The notes: generated from the sequence alone by a model not told the origin. A stretch of DNA of 64,000 nucleotides from Nocardia gamkensis NBRC 108242 (GCF_001612985.1 NZ_BDBM01000004.1:124001-188000), one strand, 5' to 3'. Counted from the first letter of the stretch, positions 45,096-54,071 are shown. Numbers and translations are program-made.

Positions 45096-45293
45096 ATGGG
45101 CGGCGCGGGCGGCTGGTTCAAGTCGTCCTATTCCAGCGATAGTCAGGCCTGCGTAGAGGTGTGCTTCGACGGCGGTCGAGTCCTGGTCAGAGACAGCAAG
45201 TTCCGGGGACCATCGGATGCATCGCCCACGTTGGCGTTCACAGTGACCCAGTGGGCGGCGTTCACCACGGCGATCCGCACCGAACTCACCTGA
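45096..45293 (+). CDS. DUF397 protein, second copy
   Basis: A 65-residue tandem duplicate of the preceding gene: GGWFKSSYSSDSQACVEVCFDGGRVLVRDSKFRG and LAFTVTQWAAFTTAIRTELT. DNA identity to copy one is very high, with a 30-base run around the QWAAFTTAIR codons unchanged, so the duplication is recent. AGGAG lies ten bases before ATG 45096. Confidence 0.88.
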   Translation: MGGAGGWFKSSYSSDSQACVEVCFDGGRVLVRDSKFRGPSDASPTLAFTVTQWAAFTTAIRTELT

Positions 45294-45634
45294 CACATCT
45301 CCCAGCCGACTCTCAGCTTCACGACACCGAGCACTCAGCTCCACCGGCAAGAGTGTCCCCGTCGATGCGAAGCGATCCATCGACAGCTCCACCGGTGGGC
45401 AACTGCCCTGCCCGCCACCCGAACCGGCCGACGGCGCGCAAACCCTCGCACGCGCCGCCGGCCGTTTCCTTGCCGCGAGCGGCACATGGCTGCGGCAAAC
45501 TGCGAGAGGGCCTCACCATGGTGTGCCACTCGTGGAAGTCATCGGTGGGCCCGCTACCGGCCATCCGGTGACGACGCTCCAGAATGTGCGAGGGCGAGGG
45601 GCTCGGAACAGTCGATCGTCACATTGCCGGAGAA
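45294..45634. other. 341 bp without a convincing gene
   Basis: The stretch between the second DUF397 gene and the convergent aldolase gene holds only short frames of unlikely composition. No strong hairpin, promoter or repeat was recognised. Confidence 0.5.
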
Positions 45635-46507
45635 TCAGCTCTCCACCTCATCACCCGGCGGCGCGTTGTCGTCGGGGCGGGCATCGGCGAGGAGATGGAG
45701 GAAGTGTTCGACTTCCGATTGGACGGCTGCGCGGGCGGGGGTGAGGTACTTGCGTGGGTCGGAGAGGTCGGGGGTGTTCGCGAGGTGATCGCGGATGGCG
45801 GACGTCATTCGGATGTTGAGGCGGGTGGCGATGTTGATCTTCGTCATGCCGTGTTCTACGGCGGCGCGCAGGCCGTGATCGGGGACGCCGGAGGAGCCGT
45901 GCAGCACCAAGGGGACGGGGACCTTCGCGGCCAGGTGGGCGATCAGGTCGTTGTCGAGTTCGGCGGTGCGAGTGTGCATCGCATGTGCGGAGCCGACGGC
46001 GACCGCGAGTGCGTCGACGCCGGTGGCGCGCACGAACTCCACCGCCTCGTCTGGATCGGTGCGCGCGCCCGGCGCGTGGGCGCCGTCCTTGCCGCCGACC
46101 GCACCGAGTTCGGCTTCGATGTGCACGTCGCGCTGGTGGCACCACGCGGTGATCGCGGTGGTGGCGGCGACGTTGTCGGCGTAGTCGAGGGCGGAGCCGT
46201 CGTACATGACCGAGCGGATGCCGAGATCGACCGCGGTATGGATCAATTCGGCGGTGGTGGCATGGTCGAGATGGACCGCGATCGCGGCGTCGCTGTCGGC
46301 GGCGATGCGCAGGCAGGCGAGGGCGAGCGGGGCGATGCCACGGTGATAGAGCGCGGTGTTCTCCGACAGTTGCAGGACCACCGGCCGTTTCGCCGATTCC
46401 GCGGCGGCCGCGATCGCCTCGGCGTGCTCGAGGGTGATCACGTTGAACGCGCCGAGTCCGCCGGGACGGACCGCGGCGATCAGGTCGGGGATCGAAGTCA
46501 GCGGCAT
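45635..46507 (-). CDS. Class II ketose-bisphosphate aldolase (tagatose/fructose-bisphosphate type)
   Basis: A 290-residue Zn aldolase of the GatY/KbaY/FbaA class. Seen: GAFNVITLEHAEAI (N-terminal signature), VHLDHATTAELIHTA with Asp81 and Zn His82, EAELGAVGGKDG (Zn Glu), AVGSAHAMH, LVLHGSSGVPD and MTKINIATRLN. In the aga-type route it cleaves tagatose-1,6-bisphosphate to glyceraldehyde-3-phosphate and dihydroxyacetone phosphate; fructose-bisphosphate specificity cannot be excluded from sequence. It follows the sugar-phosphate kinase gene by 133 bp on the same strand. Start ATG 46507 has no clear Shine-Dalgarno. Confidence 0.88.
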   Translation of the reverse strand: MPLTSIPDLIAAVRPGGLGAFNVITLEHAEAIAAAAESAKRPVVLQLSENTALYHRGIAPLALACLRIAADSDAAIAVHLDHATTAELIHTAVDLGIRSVMYDGSALDYADNVAATTAITAWCHQRDVHIEAELGAVGGKDGAHAPGARTDPDEAVEFVRATGVDALAVAVGSAHAMHTRTAELDNDLIAHLAAKVPVPLVLHGSSGVPDHGLRAAVEHGMTKINIATRLNIRMTSAIRDHLANTPDLSDPRKYLTPARAAVQSEVEHFLHLLADARPDDNAPPGDEVES

Positions 46508-46640
46508 AGCGCCGGCTTTCGGGTCTCGGGACAACGGATCGGACGACCCGGCACACTGGGCGCCGCCGTGGTCGCCGTGTGACGAGGACTATGCCTCGGC
46601 TCGCAGGGCCGGTGGCCGGCCGGATCGGTGGGCTGGGCGG

Positions 46641-47594
46641 TCACGAGGCAGCCTCCTGCGGTGCTGGTAGATCCAGTTCTCGAATCCGGACGGTCGGGGT
46701 GAGGCGGGTGCGCAGACCGCGGTCGATCTCACCGGCCACCGGGACGACCACGGCGGCCGCCGAGGTCGCGACCGCGTCGGAGAGCAGGGCGGGCCAGTCG
46801 GTGCGCGATGCGGACGAGAGGGCGGCGATCACGGCCGCCACCGCGGCATCGCCCGCGCCGGTGGGATTTCCGGCGAGCGGTTCGGCCAGCACCGCCGACC
46901 ACGCGCCGTCGGCGGTCACGGCGGTGATCCCCTCGGGGCCGCGGGTCGCGATCACGGCGCGCACGCCGTGCGCGATCAGCGGCTGCACGGCGCCGACGAT
47001 GTCGTCGGCGGTCGTCGGCTCCGCGCCGGTGAGGCGCTGGAGTTCGCTCTCGTTCGGGGTGAGCACGATGCCGGGCACCTGCGCGGCCAAGCGCAGCGCC
47101 TCGCCATCGACGTCGCAGATGGTGGGCACGTCCGCCGCGATGGCGGTGCGGGCGATCTCGGCGGGCAACGAGGGGTCGATGCCGCCCGGCAGCGACCCGG
47201 AGATGACCAACCCGGCGATATCGGGCAGCAGGCCCGCCACCCGGACCGCCAACTGCTCCGCGGCGTGCGGATTGGAGACCCGGGCGCCCGGCTCCCAGAG
47301 CGCGGTGGCGGTGCCGTCCTCGGACTCGCTGATCACCACCGTGCGGCGCACCCAGGGCAGCGCGTGCACGAAGTCGACCGGCAACTCCAGTTCGGCGGCC
47401 GCCGCGAAGGCGTGATCGGAGAACCCGGTGGCCCTGGCGTATTTGCCGAGCTGATTCAGCACGCGGGTCACGTTGATGCCCTTGCCGCCGATGCGTTGTT
47501 CCACCGACCGGACCCGGTGGGCCTGCCCGCGTTCGAAACGTTCGACGCGATAGGTCATGTCGTACGCGGGATTCATTGTCACGGTGAGGATCAC
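46641..47594 (-). CDS. 1-Phosphofructokinase-family hexose kinase (tagatose-6-phosphate kinase-like)
   Basis: A 317-residue PfkB-type kinase. MILTVTMNPAYD at the start, GGKGINVTRVLNQLG, PNESELQRLTG and the catalytic GNPTGAGDAAVA (Asp249) are all present. GTG 47594 gives the canonical N-terminus and overlaps the nagA stop as GTGA, which suggests translational coupling; GTG 47603 is an alternative. Neighbours (deacetylase, SIS protein, aldolase) point to tagatose-6-phosphate or fructose-phosphate as substrate. Confidence 0.88.
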   Translation of the reverse strand: MILTVTMNPAYDMTYRVERFERGQAHRVRSVEQRIGGKGINVTRVLNQLGKYARATGFSDHAFAAAAELELPVDFVHALPWVRRTVVISESEDGTATALWEPGARVSNPHAAEQLAVRVAGLLPDIAGLVISGSLPGGIDPSLPAEIARTAIAADVPTICDVDGEALRLAAQVPGIVLTPNESELQRLTGAEPTTADDIVGAVQPLIAHGVRAVIATRGPEGITAVTADGAWSAVLAEPLAGNPTGAGDAAVAAVIAALSSASRTDWPALLSDAVATSAAAVVVPVAGEIDRGLRTRLTPTVRIRELDLPAPQEAAS

Positions 47595-48742
47595 CTCAAC
47601 CACTGTCCACGTCTGAGCACCCCGCGCAAGTGGAGATTGTCACTGACTGTCAATATGTCGGCGAATTGGCCGGGCCGCAGGTCACCGACGTCGGCGAGCC
47701 CGAGCGCGGCGGCCGGAACCGAGGTGGCCGCGAGTACCGCGTCCCGCAGCGGAACACCCGATTCGCGCACGGCGCGCGCCAGGCATTCCAGCAGGGTGCT
47801 GACGCCGCCCGCGATGGATCCGCCCGCGACGCGCGCCACCCCGTCTCGCACCGTCACCGGCTGCGGGCCGAGCTGGTATTCGCCGTCACCGAGGCCCGCG
47901 GCCTGCATGGCATCGGTGACCAGCGCGACGCGTCCCGGCGCGGTCGCGAACACCAGCGCGGCGAAGCCCGGGTCCACGTGCACGCCGTCGCCGATCAATT
48001 CCACGATGGCGTCCCCGGCCGCCGCGGCCACCAGTGCCGCGGCGACCGGGCCCGGGTGACGGTGGTGCAGCGGCGGCATGCCGTTCGCCAGATGGGTCAC
48101 CACGCTCGCCGATCCTTTCGGCCGCAGAGCATTCCGGAAGGACGCGTAGTCGGTGTCGCTGTGACCGAGTGCGATCACCACGCCGCTGTCGGCCAGGCGC
48201 CGTGCGACGGCCGCGTAGCCGGGGCGCTCCGGCGCGAGGGTCATCGCGCGCAGATGCCCGCCGCCCGCCGTCAGCAGCCGGTCGGTCAGTCCTGGATCGG
48301 GGTCGCACAGGAATCGCGGGTCCTGGGCTCCGCAGCGCGCCTCGGACAGGAACGGCCCCTCGACGTGGACACCGCCGAGCACGCCTTCCTCGGCGAGCTC
48401 GCGCAAGGCGGCGGTCTGCGCCACCATCTCCTCGGCAGGACCGGTGACCACGCTCGCCACCACCGTGGTCGAGCCGCGCGCATGGTGCGATTGCGCCGCC
48501 GTCCGCGCCTGCGCGCCGTCCACGGTGTCGAACCGATACCCGAATCCACCGTGGTTGTGAATATCCACAAGCCCCGGCAGCACGGTGCCGGAAAATGGCG
48601 GCTCAGGTAAATCGCGATGCGCCGCGCGCCACTGTGCGAACGACCGCACCGCCTCGATCCGGTCCCCGGAGATCATCACCACGCCGTCGTCCAGCGCGAC
48701 GCTCGCCGAGACGATGCGGCCCCGGATCATCAGCTCTGTCAT
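47591..48742 (-). CDS. nagA: N-acetylhexosamine-6-phosphate deacetylase
   Basis: A 383-residue amidohydrolase removing acetate from GlcNAc-6-P or GalNAc-6-P. Metal and catalytic residues are seen: H62/H64 in VDIHNHGG, E128 in HVEGPFLS, H194 in LGHSDTD, H217 in THLANGMPPLHHR, D277 in VTDAM. The THLANGM motif replaces the usual THLFNAM. ATG 48742 has GAGGAGG upstream. NagA and AgaA are close homologues, so which sugar is used depends on context; the kinase and aldolase next to it favour the galactosamine branch. Confidence 0.92.
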   Translation of the reverse strand: MTELMIRGRIVSASVALDDGVVMISGDRIEAVRSFAQWRAAHRDLPEPPFSGTVLPGLVDIHNHGGFGYRFDTVDGAQARTAAQSHHARGSTTVVASVVTGPAEEMVAQTAALRELAEEGVLGGVHVEGPFLSEARCGAQDPRFLCDPDPGLTDRLLTAGGGHLRAMTLAPERPGYAAVARRLADSGVVIALGHSDTDYASFRNALRPKGSASVVTHLANGMPPLHHRHPGPVAAALVAAAAGDAIVELIGDGVHVDPGFAALVFATAPGRVALVTDAMQAAGLGDGEYQLGPQPVTVRDGVARVAGGSIAGGVSTLLECLARAVRESGVPLRDAVLAATSVPAAALGLADVGDLRPGQFADILTVSDNLHLRGVLRRGQWLR

Positions 48743-48743
48743 G

Positions 48744-48905
48744 TCAGTCCTCCTCGGCCGTACTCGCCATCTCGTGGACCGTCGTGAGCACGGACTGGAC
48801 GTGGACGGAGATCACGCTCGGCATCGGCCCGGCCGCCTCGGCGCCGCGATCGACCAGGAAGGGGGTTGTGGGATTCGCCGGTGGCGGGCTTGCGGTGGGC
48901 GTCAT
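48744..48905 (-). CDS. Small hypothetical protein, 53 aa, coupled to ROK kinase and nagA
   Basis: The frame starts at ATG 48905, overlapping the ROK stop as ATGA, and ends at 48744, two bases before nagA begins. It thus fits exactly between two operon genes. The product has a Pro/Thr-rich N-terminus and a helical C-terminal half (PSVISVHVQSVLTTVHEMASTAEED). No family is recognised. Coupling favours real translation; conservation is untested. Confidence 0.5.
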   Translation of the reverse strand: MTPTASPPPANPTTPFLVDRGAEAAGPMPSVISVHVQSVLTTVHEMASTAEED

Positions 48906-49879
48906 GTCAATGCTCCGCGTCGCGCGAAGAGGGCGGCGCCCGCGAGGCCCGCGCGAGCGCCGAACTCGCCGAGCACCACGCGGGGTGCGGGGACCAAGCG
49001 GAGCCGGTCGGACAGCGCCCGGTGCAGGGGTTCGGTGAGCGCCGCGCCGGCTCCGGCGACCCCGCCGCCGAGGACGATCAGTTCGGGGCAAGCCGCGTGC
49101 ACGATGCCGACCAGCCCGTCGGCGAGCGCGTCGACCGCGTCCTCGACCACGGCGGCCGCGTCGGGATCGGTGGACATCAGCGCGAAGACTTGCGCGGCGC
49201 CACCGATCTCGCGCCCGGTGCGCCGGGTGTAGGCCCGCGCGATGGCCGCGCCCGAGGCGACGGTCTCGACGCAGCCGGTGTTGCCGCACGGGCAGGGCAA
49301 TCCGCCCACGCGCCGCACCGGCACGTGCCCGTACTCGCCGACCTGCCCGTAGCCGCTGCGCACCAGCCGCCCGCCGACCGACAGCGTCCCGGAGATGCCG
49401 GTGCCGAGAATGACGACGCACACGTTCTCGTAACCCTGCCCGGCGCCGTACCGCCATTCCGCCCAACCGGCCACGGCCACATCGTGTTCGATGAGTGTCG
49501 GCACGCCCCAGCGCTCGGCGAAGCGGTCGCCCACGTGCACGTCCCGCCAGCCGACATTGCTGCTGAACACCGCGACCGATCGGGCGGTGTCCACGAGGCC
49601 GGGCAGCACGACAGCCGCCCGGCGCACCCGGCGGCGGTCGGCTTCCGGTAGTTCGGACAGCAACCGCTCGCCCAGCTCGCCCATCGCGTCGAAGGCAGCC
49701 GGACCGTGCGGCGTGGCGACCGTGCCCACGGCCAGTGCCGTGCCCCCGGCATCGGTGACCTCGCCTTTGATGGTTGTGCCGCCGACGTCCAATCCGAGGA
49801 CGAGCGCGTCGTCGGGCAGGTCGGCCGCTGCGCCCACGATGGACTCGCCCGCCGACGTCCGCGGCTGATCGGTACCCAT
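48902..49879 (-). CDS. ROK-family sugar kinase
   Basis: A 325-residue kinase. The ATP loop is GLDVGGTTIKGE with D31, the catalytic Asp is in LIEHDVAVAGWAEW, and the Zn/ROK motif is EYGHVPVRRVGGLPCPCGNTGCVE. An ADP-binding LIVLGGGVAGAGAAL follows. ATG 49879 is preceded seven bases upstream by TACTGT (49887-49892, minus strand), so this gene has its own leaderless promoter. An ABC importer delivers unphosphorylated sugar, so this kinase probably makes the 6-phosphate that the deacetylase needs. Confidence 0.9.
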   Translation of the reverse strand: MGTDQPRTSAGESIVGAAADLPDDALVLGLDVGGTTIKGEVTDAGGTALAVGTVATPHGPAAFDAMGELGERLLSELPEADRRRVRRAAVVLPGLVDTARSVAVFSSNVGWRDVHVGDRFAERWGVPTLIEHDVAVAGWAEWRYGAGQGYENVCVVILGTGISGTLSVGGRLVRSGYGQVGEYGHVPVRRVGGLPCPCGNTGCVETVASGAAIARAYTRRTGREIGGAAQVFALMSTDPDAAAVVEDAVDALADGLVGIVHAACPELIVLGGGVAGAGAALTEPLHRALSDRLRLVPAPRVVLGEFGARAGLAGAALFARRGALT

Positions 49880-49997
49880 TCTCGGCACAGTAGTTCGTGC
49901 CGGCTCCCGCGCCGGTGCGCACGCGGCCTGCGACGACGTCGTGTCATACACCCGCGCGACGAAGGGGACCCGGCCGACGTTCACCGCTCGCCCTCGA

Positions 49998-50906
49998 TCA
50001 TGACTTCAGGACCACCGAGCGATTCAGGCCGCGTGGGTGGTCGGGGTCGAGTCCGAGGTCGGCGGAGCGCAGGAGGCAGAGCCGGTGTACTCGGACCAGG
50101 TCCGCCATCGGGTCGATGTCGCGGTGTTCCAGATGGGCGCCGGTGGCGGTGACGTCGGCGGCGAAACCGGGCTCCAGCGCTCCGAAGGCCCAGACCGCGC
50201 GACCGGGAGCGGAGATGGCGATCGGGCCGTGGCGGTACTCGGTCGCCGGATACGCCTCCGTCCAGGACTGGCAGGATTCGCGCAGCTTGAGCGCCGCCTC
50301 GTCGGCGATGGCCGCCGCGAAGCCCATGCCGACGAAGCTGATCTGCTCGGCGCCGCGCACCCCGGCCAGCGATTCGGCGGGATCCTCGGCGAGCACCGCC
50401 CGAGCTCGGGCGATCACCGGCGCCAGATCCTCCCCCAGGTGGCTGCGCAGGATGGCGAGAGCGGTCGTCGCGAAACGCGTCTGCACCACCGACCGTTCAT
50501 CGACCTGGTCGATCAGGATCGGGTCACCCAGTTCGAGGACGGGTGTGCCGGGGCTGGAGCAGATCACCGCCCGGGGGATGTGCGCCGGGATCTCTCGCAT
50601 GGCGCGCACCACCTCGGTGGTCGTGCCGGAACGGCAGATCACCAGGTAGCGGTCGTAGTCGCGAGCGCGGACCGCGCTGGCGGGCCAGGCGTCGGTGACG
50701 CCGGCGCCCGCCCCCTCGCGTAGTTCCGCGAACGCACGTGACATGAAATACGAAGTGCCGCAACCGATCACCGCGACGCGCTCGCCCGGCCTCGGCAGTG
50801 CGGCGTGATGATCGGCGGCGATGGTCGCGGCGTGCGTCCAGTCGTCGGGCTGGGTTGCCACCTCGGTGGCCAGATGCGGCTGCGGCGTGCGGGCAGGCGT
50901 AGGCAC
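49998..50906 (-). CDS. SIS-domain amino-sugar isomerase/deaminase (AgaS-like)
   Basis: A 302-residue double-SIS protein. EVATQPDDW near residue 20 is the opening common to GlmS/AgaS. SIS1 has VAVIGCGTSYFMSRAFA and RYLVICRSGTTTEVVRAMRE; SIS2 has ISFVGMGFAAAIADEAALKLRESCQSWTEAYPATEYRHGPIA. There is no glutaminase domain, which separates it from GlmS. AgaS converts galactosamine-6-phosphate to tagatose-6-phosphate and ammonia. GTG 50906 has GATGAGG eight bases upstream. Divergent from the ABC importer. Confidence 0.88.
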   Translation of the reverse strand: MPTPARTPQPHLATEVATQPDDWTHAATIAADHHAALPRPGERVAVIGCGTSYFMSRAFAELREGAGAGVTDAWPASAVRARDYDRYLVICRSGTTTEVVRAMREIPAHIPRAVICSSPGTPVLELGDPILIDQVDERSVVQTRFATTALAILRSHLGEDLAPVIARARAVLAEDPAESLAGVRGAEQISFVGMGFAAAIADEAALKLRESCQSWTEAYPATEYRHGPIAISAPGRAVWAFGALEPGFAADVTATGAHLEHRDIDPMADLVRVHRLCLLRSADLGLDPDHPRGLNRSVVLKS

Positions 50907-51065
50907 CAGAACAGCCTCATCCTTGTGATTGTTTATGTCAAATTTACGATCGAATCGGTCACATATGATCACAATCCGGGCTAGATTGTCGTGCACGGAC
51001 CGTGCGTCCTCCCATCATCGGCGCCTGGGCTGGCACCGGGTGGGTAAATCTGAAAGGTTCTGCTC
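50907..51065. promoter_or_regulatory. Divergent promoter/operator of the amino-sugar locus
   Basis: TTGTGAT (50923-50929) and its complement ATCACAA (50968-50974) face each other about 40 bp apart, with a further GTCACATATGATC block between them. This 159-bp region separates the SIS gene from the ABC binding-protein gene and is a likely target of the DeoR (or TetR) regulator downstream. Confidence 0.45.
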
Positions 51066-52316
51066 GTGAAAAGACCATTTCGTCGCGTGCTTGCCGGAGT
51101 CGTGATGGTCACCGGCGTCGCGCTGACCCTCTCGTCCTGCGGGTTCGGTTCCAAAGACGCCACGGACTCCGCCACCACGATCAATTTCCTCGCCCCCTCC
51201 TACAGCGACGGCGCCACCGGCACCAAGGCGCTGTGGGACGGCATCATCGCCGAATTCCAGAAGCAGAACCCGGGCGTCACCGTCAACTTGCAGATGGAGT
51301 CGTGGAACTCGATCAACGACGTGGTGCGCACCAAGCTCCAGTCGCCGTCGACCACTCCGGACCTGCTCAACATCGACGCCTACGCCAGCTTCGCGGGCGA
51401 CGGCCTGCTCTACCCGGCCACCGACATCGTCTCCGCGCCGGTGCTGGCCGACATCCAACCGGCTTTCGCCCAGAACGCGGCACTCGACGGCACGCAGTAC
51501 GCGCTGCCGCTGTTCGCCTCCACCCGCACCCTGTTCTACAACGCCGAATTGTTCGAGAAGGCGGCCATCGCCCGGCCGCCGAAGACCTGGGCCGAGCTGA
51601 CCGACGCGGCGAAGAAGATCCAGGCACTCGGCGGCGGCGTCTCCGGGTACGGGCTTCCGCTGGGCAGCGAGGAGGCGCAGGGCGAGACGTCCATCTGGAC
51701 CTTCGGCGCGGGCGGCTCCTGGGCCGACGGCGACCGGATCACCGTGGACACCCCCGAGAACCTGGAGGGCGTGCGGGCCATGCGCGACCTCATCGATGCC
51801 GGTGCGACCCAGCCCAATCCGGGCGCGACCGACCGCAAGGACGTGATCAACGCCTTCATCCAGGGCAAGATCGGCATGATCGAGGCGCTGCCGCCCACCA
51901 TCGGCCAGATCCTCGCGAAGAACCCCGGCCTGCGCTACGCGACCGCGCCCTCGCCGACCAAGACCGGCACGCCGGTGACGCTCGGGGTGGCAGATCACCT
52001 GATGGCGTTCAAGAAGGACGGCGCCAAGGCCGAGTCGATCAAGAAGTTCCTCGACTTCTTCTACTCGGCGGCGGTGTACGCGGACTTCGTCAAGCACGAG
52101 GGCTTCATCCCGATCACCCACAGCGCCGCGACCGCGCTCGCCGAAGACCCGGTGACCAAGGCGTTCGCCGCCACGCTTCCGGTGGCCCGGTTCTATCCCA
52201 GCAACAATCCGAAATGGGCCGCGGCCCAAGGCGCCATCCGTCAGCAGATGGGCACCATCGGGCAGGGCGCGGACCCGGCTCAGGTCCTGCGCCGGATCCA
52301 GGAAGCCGCGAACTGA
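51066..52316 (+). CDS. ABC sugar-binding lipoprotein
   Basis: A 416-residue type-1 extracellular sugar-binding protein (MalE/UgpB class). Signal peptide with basic MKRPFRR, then lipobox LSSCGF (Cys about residue 20). The mature part has the family pattern TINFLAPSYSDGATGTKALWDGIIAEFQKQNPGVTVNLQ, TPDLLNIDAYASFAGDGLLYPATDI, YALPLFASTRTLFYNAELFEKA and LGVADHLMAFKKDGAKAESIKKFLDF. GTG 51066 with GAAAGG upstream. First gene of the importer operon. Confidence 0.92.
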   Translation: MKRPFRRVLAGVVMVTGVALTLSSCGFGSKDATDSATTINFLAPSYSDGATGTKALWDGIIAEFQKQNPGVTVNLQMESWNSINDVVRTKLQSPSTTPDLLNIDAYASFAGDGLLYPATDIVSAPVLADIQPAFAQNAALDGTQYALPLFASTRTLFYNAELFEKAAIARPPKTWAELTDAAKKIQALGGGVSGYGLPLGSEEAQGETSIWTFGAGGSWADGDRITVDTPENLEGVRAMRDLIDAGATQPNPGATDRKDVINAFIQGKIGMIEALPPTIGQILAKNPGLRYATAPSPTKTGTPVTLGVADHLMAFKKDGAKAESIKKFLDFFYSAAVYADFVKHEGFIPITHSAATALAEDPVTKAFAATLPVARFYPSNNPKWAAAQGAIRQQMGTIGQGADPAQVLRRIQEAAN

Positions 52317-52317
52317 C

Positions 52318-53199
52318 GTGCGGCGCAGAGGAATAGCGGCGGCGCTGCCGTGGATCGGGCCTTCGCTGGTCCTGATCGCGGCCGTCGTCGCCTTCCCCGC
52401 CTGCTACATGGTGTGGACCAGCACCAGGGACCTCAGCGCCTACGGCCAGGACCGCGGTAACGCCGGGCTGACCAACTACCGGACGCTGTTCGGGATCTCC
52501 GAACTCGGCTCGGTGCTGGCTCACACGGTGGTCTGGGTGGTCGGCGTCGTGCTGATCACCCTGGTGCTGTCCGCGGCGCTGGCCCAGTTCCTGAACAAGG
52601 ATTTCCCCGGACGCACCGCGGTGCGGATGGCGATCCTGGTGCCGTGGGCGGCGTCGGTGGTGATGACGACGACGATCTTCTACTACATGCTCGACCCGGA
52701 CGTCGGCATCGCGAACCGGTTCCTGGTCGACATCGGGCTGCTCGACCGCGGTTACGGTTTCACCAAGCAGCCGACGCAGGCGTTCCTGGTGGCGATGGGC
52801 GTGGCGGTGTTCGTCTCGGTGCCGTTCACGACCTACACGATTCTGGCCGGGCTCCAGTCGATCCCGGCGGAGATCGACGAGGCGGGGCGGGTCGACGGCG
52901 CGGGGGCGTGGCAGCGCTACCGCTACCTCACCCTGCCGCAGCTGCGTCCGGCGATCGCGGTGGCGACCATCATCAACATCATCAACGTGTTCAACTCGCT
53001 GCCGATCCTGCAAGTGATCACCGGCAGCATCGCCGGGTTCTCGGCGGACACCACCACGACGCTCACCTTCAAGCTGATCCGGCAGAACCAGCAGATCGAC
53101 ACCGCCGCGGCGATGAGCGTGCTGAACTTCGCGCTGATCATCGCCGTCATCGCGATCTACGTCCGGCTGGTCCGCCCGACCCGGGAGATCGACCGATGA
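52318..53199 (+). CDS. ABC sugar permease (MalF-like)
   Basis: A 293-residue membrane protein with six TM helices. The EAA loop is IDEAGRVDGAGAWQRYRYLTLPQLRPAI, where ATPase coupling occurs. GTG 52318 is two bases after the binding-protein stop. Confidence 0.9.
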   Translation: MRRRGIAAALPWIGPSLVLIAAVVAFPACYMVWTSTRDLSAYGQDRGNAGLTNYRTLFGISELGSVLAHTVVWVVGVVLITLVLSAALAQFLNKDFPGRTAVRMAILVPWAASVVMTTTIFYYMLDPDVGIANRFLVDIGLLDRGYGFTKQPTQAFLVAMGVAVFVSVPFTTYTILAGLQSIPAEIDEAGRVDGAGAWQRYRYLTLPQLRPAIAVATIINIINVFNSLPILQVITGSIAGFSADTTTTLTFKLIRQNQQIDTAAAMSVLNFALIIAVIAIYVRLVRPTREIDR

Positions 53200-54071
53200 C
53201 GGCGCGGGCCGAGGGCATCGAGCAGGCGGGCCCGGCGGACACCCGCGCCGGACGACGCCGCTGGGAGCTCACCGCGGTCGGGGTGATACTCGCCGTGGTG
53301 TTCCTGCTGCCATTCGTCGTGATGGTGCTCGGTTCACTGAAGAGCAGAGCCGAGATCCTGCGCATCCCGCCGACGTATCTGCCGCAGTCCTGGCATCCGG
53401 ACAACTACGCGACGATGTGGGACACCCCCGAGACGCCGTTGCCGTTCAACCTGGTCAGCACGATCATCATCGCGGTCTGCGCCACCGCGCTGGTGCTGGC
53501 CGTGGCGATACCGGCGGGGTACTACACAGCGCGGCACCGCTTTCCGGGGCGCGCGGTGTTTCTCGGCGTGGTGCTGGTGACCCAGATGTTGCAGCCGACG
53601 GTGCTGGTCACCGGGTTGATCCGGCAGTTCTTCGCGCTCGGCATCAACGACACCTGGCTGGCGATGATCCTGGTGAACGCGGCGTTCAACCTGTCGTTCG
53701 CGGTGTGGATCCTGCACAGTTTCTTCGCCGCGATCCCGGTGGAGATCGAGGAGGCCGCGATGCTCGACGGACTCGGCCGCGCGCAGACGCTGCTGCGGGT
53801 GAGCCTGCCGCTGGTCTGGCCCGGCGTCGTCACGGCGACGATCTTCGTGGTGGTGGCGTGCTGGAACGAATTCGCCGCCAGCCTGGTCGTGCTGACCACG
53901 CCGGAGAACCAGCCGCTGTCGGTGGCGCTGACCAAGTTCGTCGGCCAGTACGACACCGCCTGGCAGTACGTGTTCGCGATCTCCACCGTCGGCATCATTC
54001 CGGTGGTGCTGCTGTTCGCGCTCATCGAGAAGCGTCTGGTGGCGGGCCTGACCGCGGGCGGCGTGAAATAG
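53196..54071 (+). CDS. ABC sugar permease (MalG-like)
   Basis: A 291-residue permease with six TM helices; the EAA loop is EIEEAAMLDGLGRAQTLLRVSLPLVWPGV. ATG 53196 overlaps the preceding stop as ATGA. No ATP-binding gene follows; the importer must borrow a shared MsmK/UgpC-type ATPase, as in streptomycetes. Confidence 0.9.
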   Translation: MTARAEGIEQAGPADTRAGRRRWELTAVGVILAVVFLLPFVVMVLGSLKSRAEILRIPPTYLPQSWHPDNYATMWDTPETPLPFNLVSTIIIAVCATALVLAVAIPAGYYTARHRFPGRAVFLGVVLVTQMLQPTVLVTGLIRQFFALGINDTWLAMILVNAAFNLSFAVWILHSFFAAIPVEIEEAAMLDGLGRAQTLLRVSLPLVWPGVVTATIFVVVACWNEFAASLVVLTTPENQPLSVALTKFVGQYDTAWQYVFAISTVGIIPVVLLFALIEKRLVAGLTAGGVK

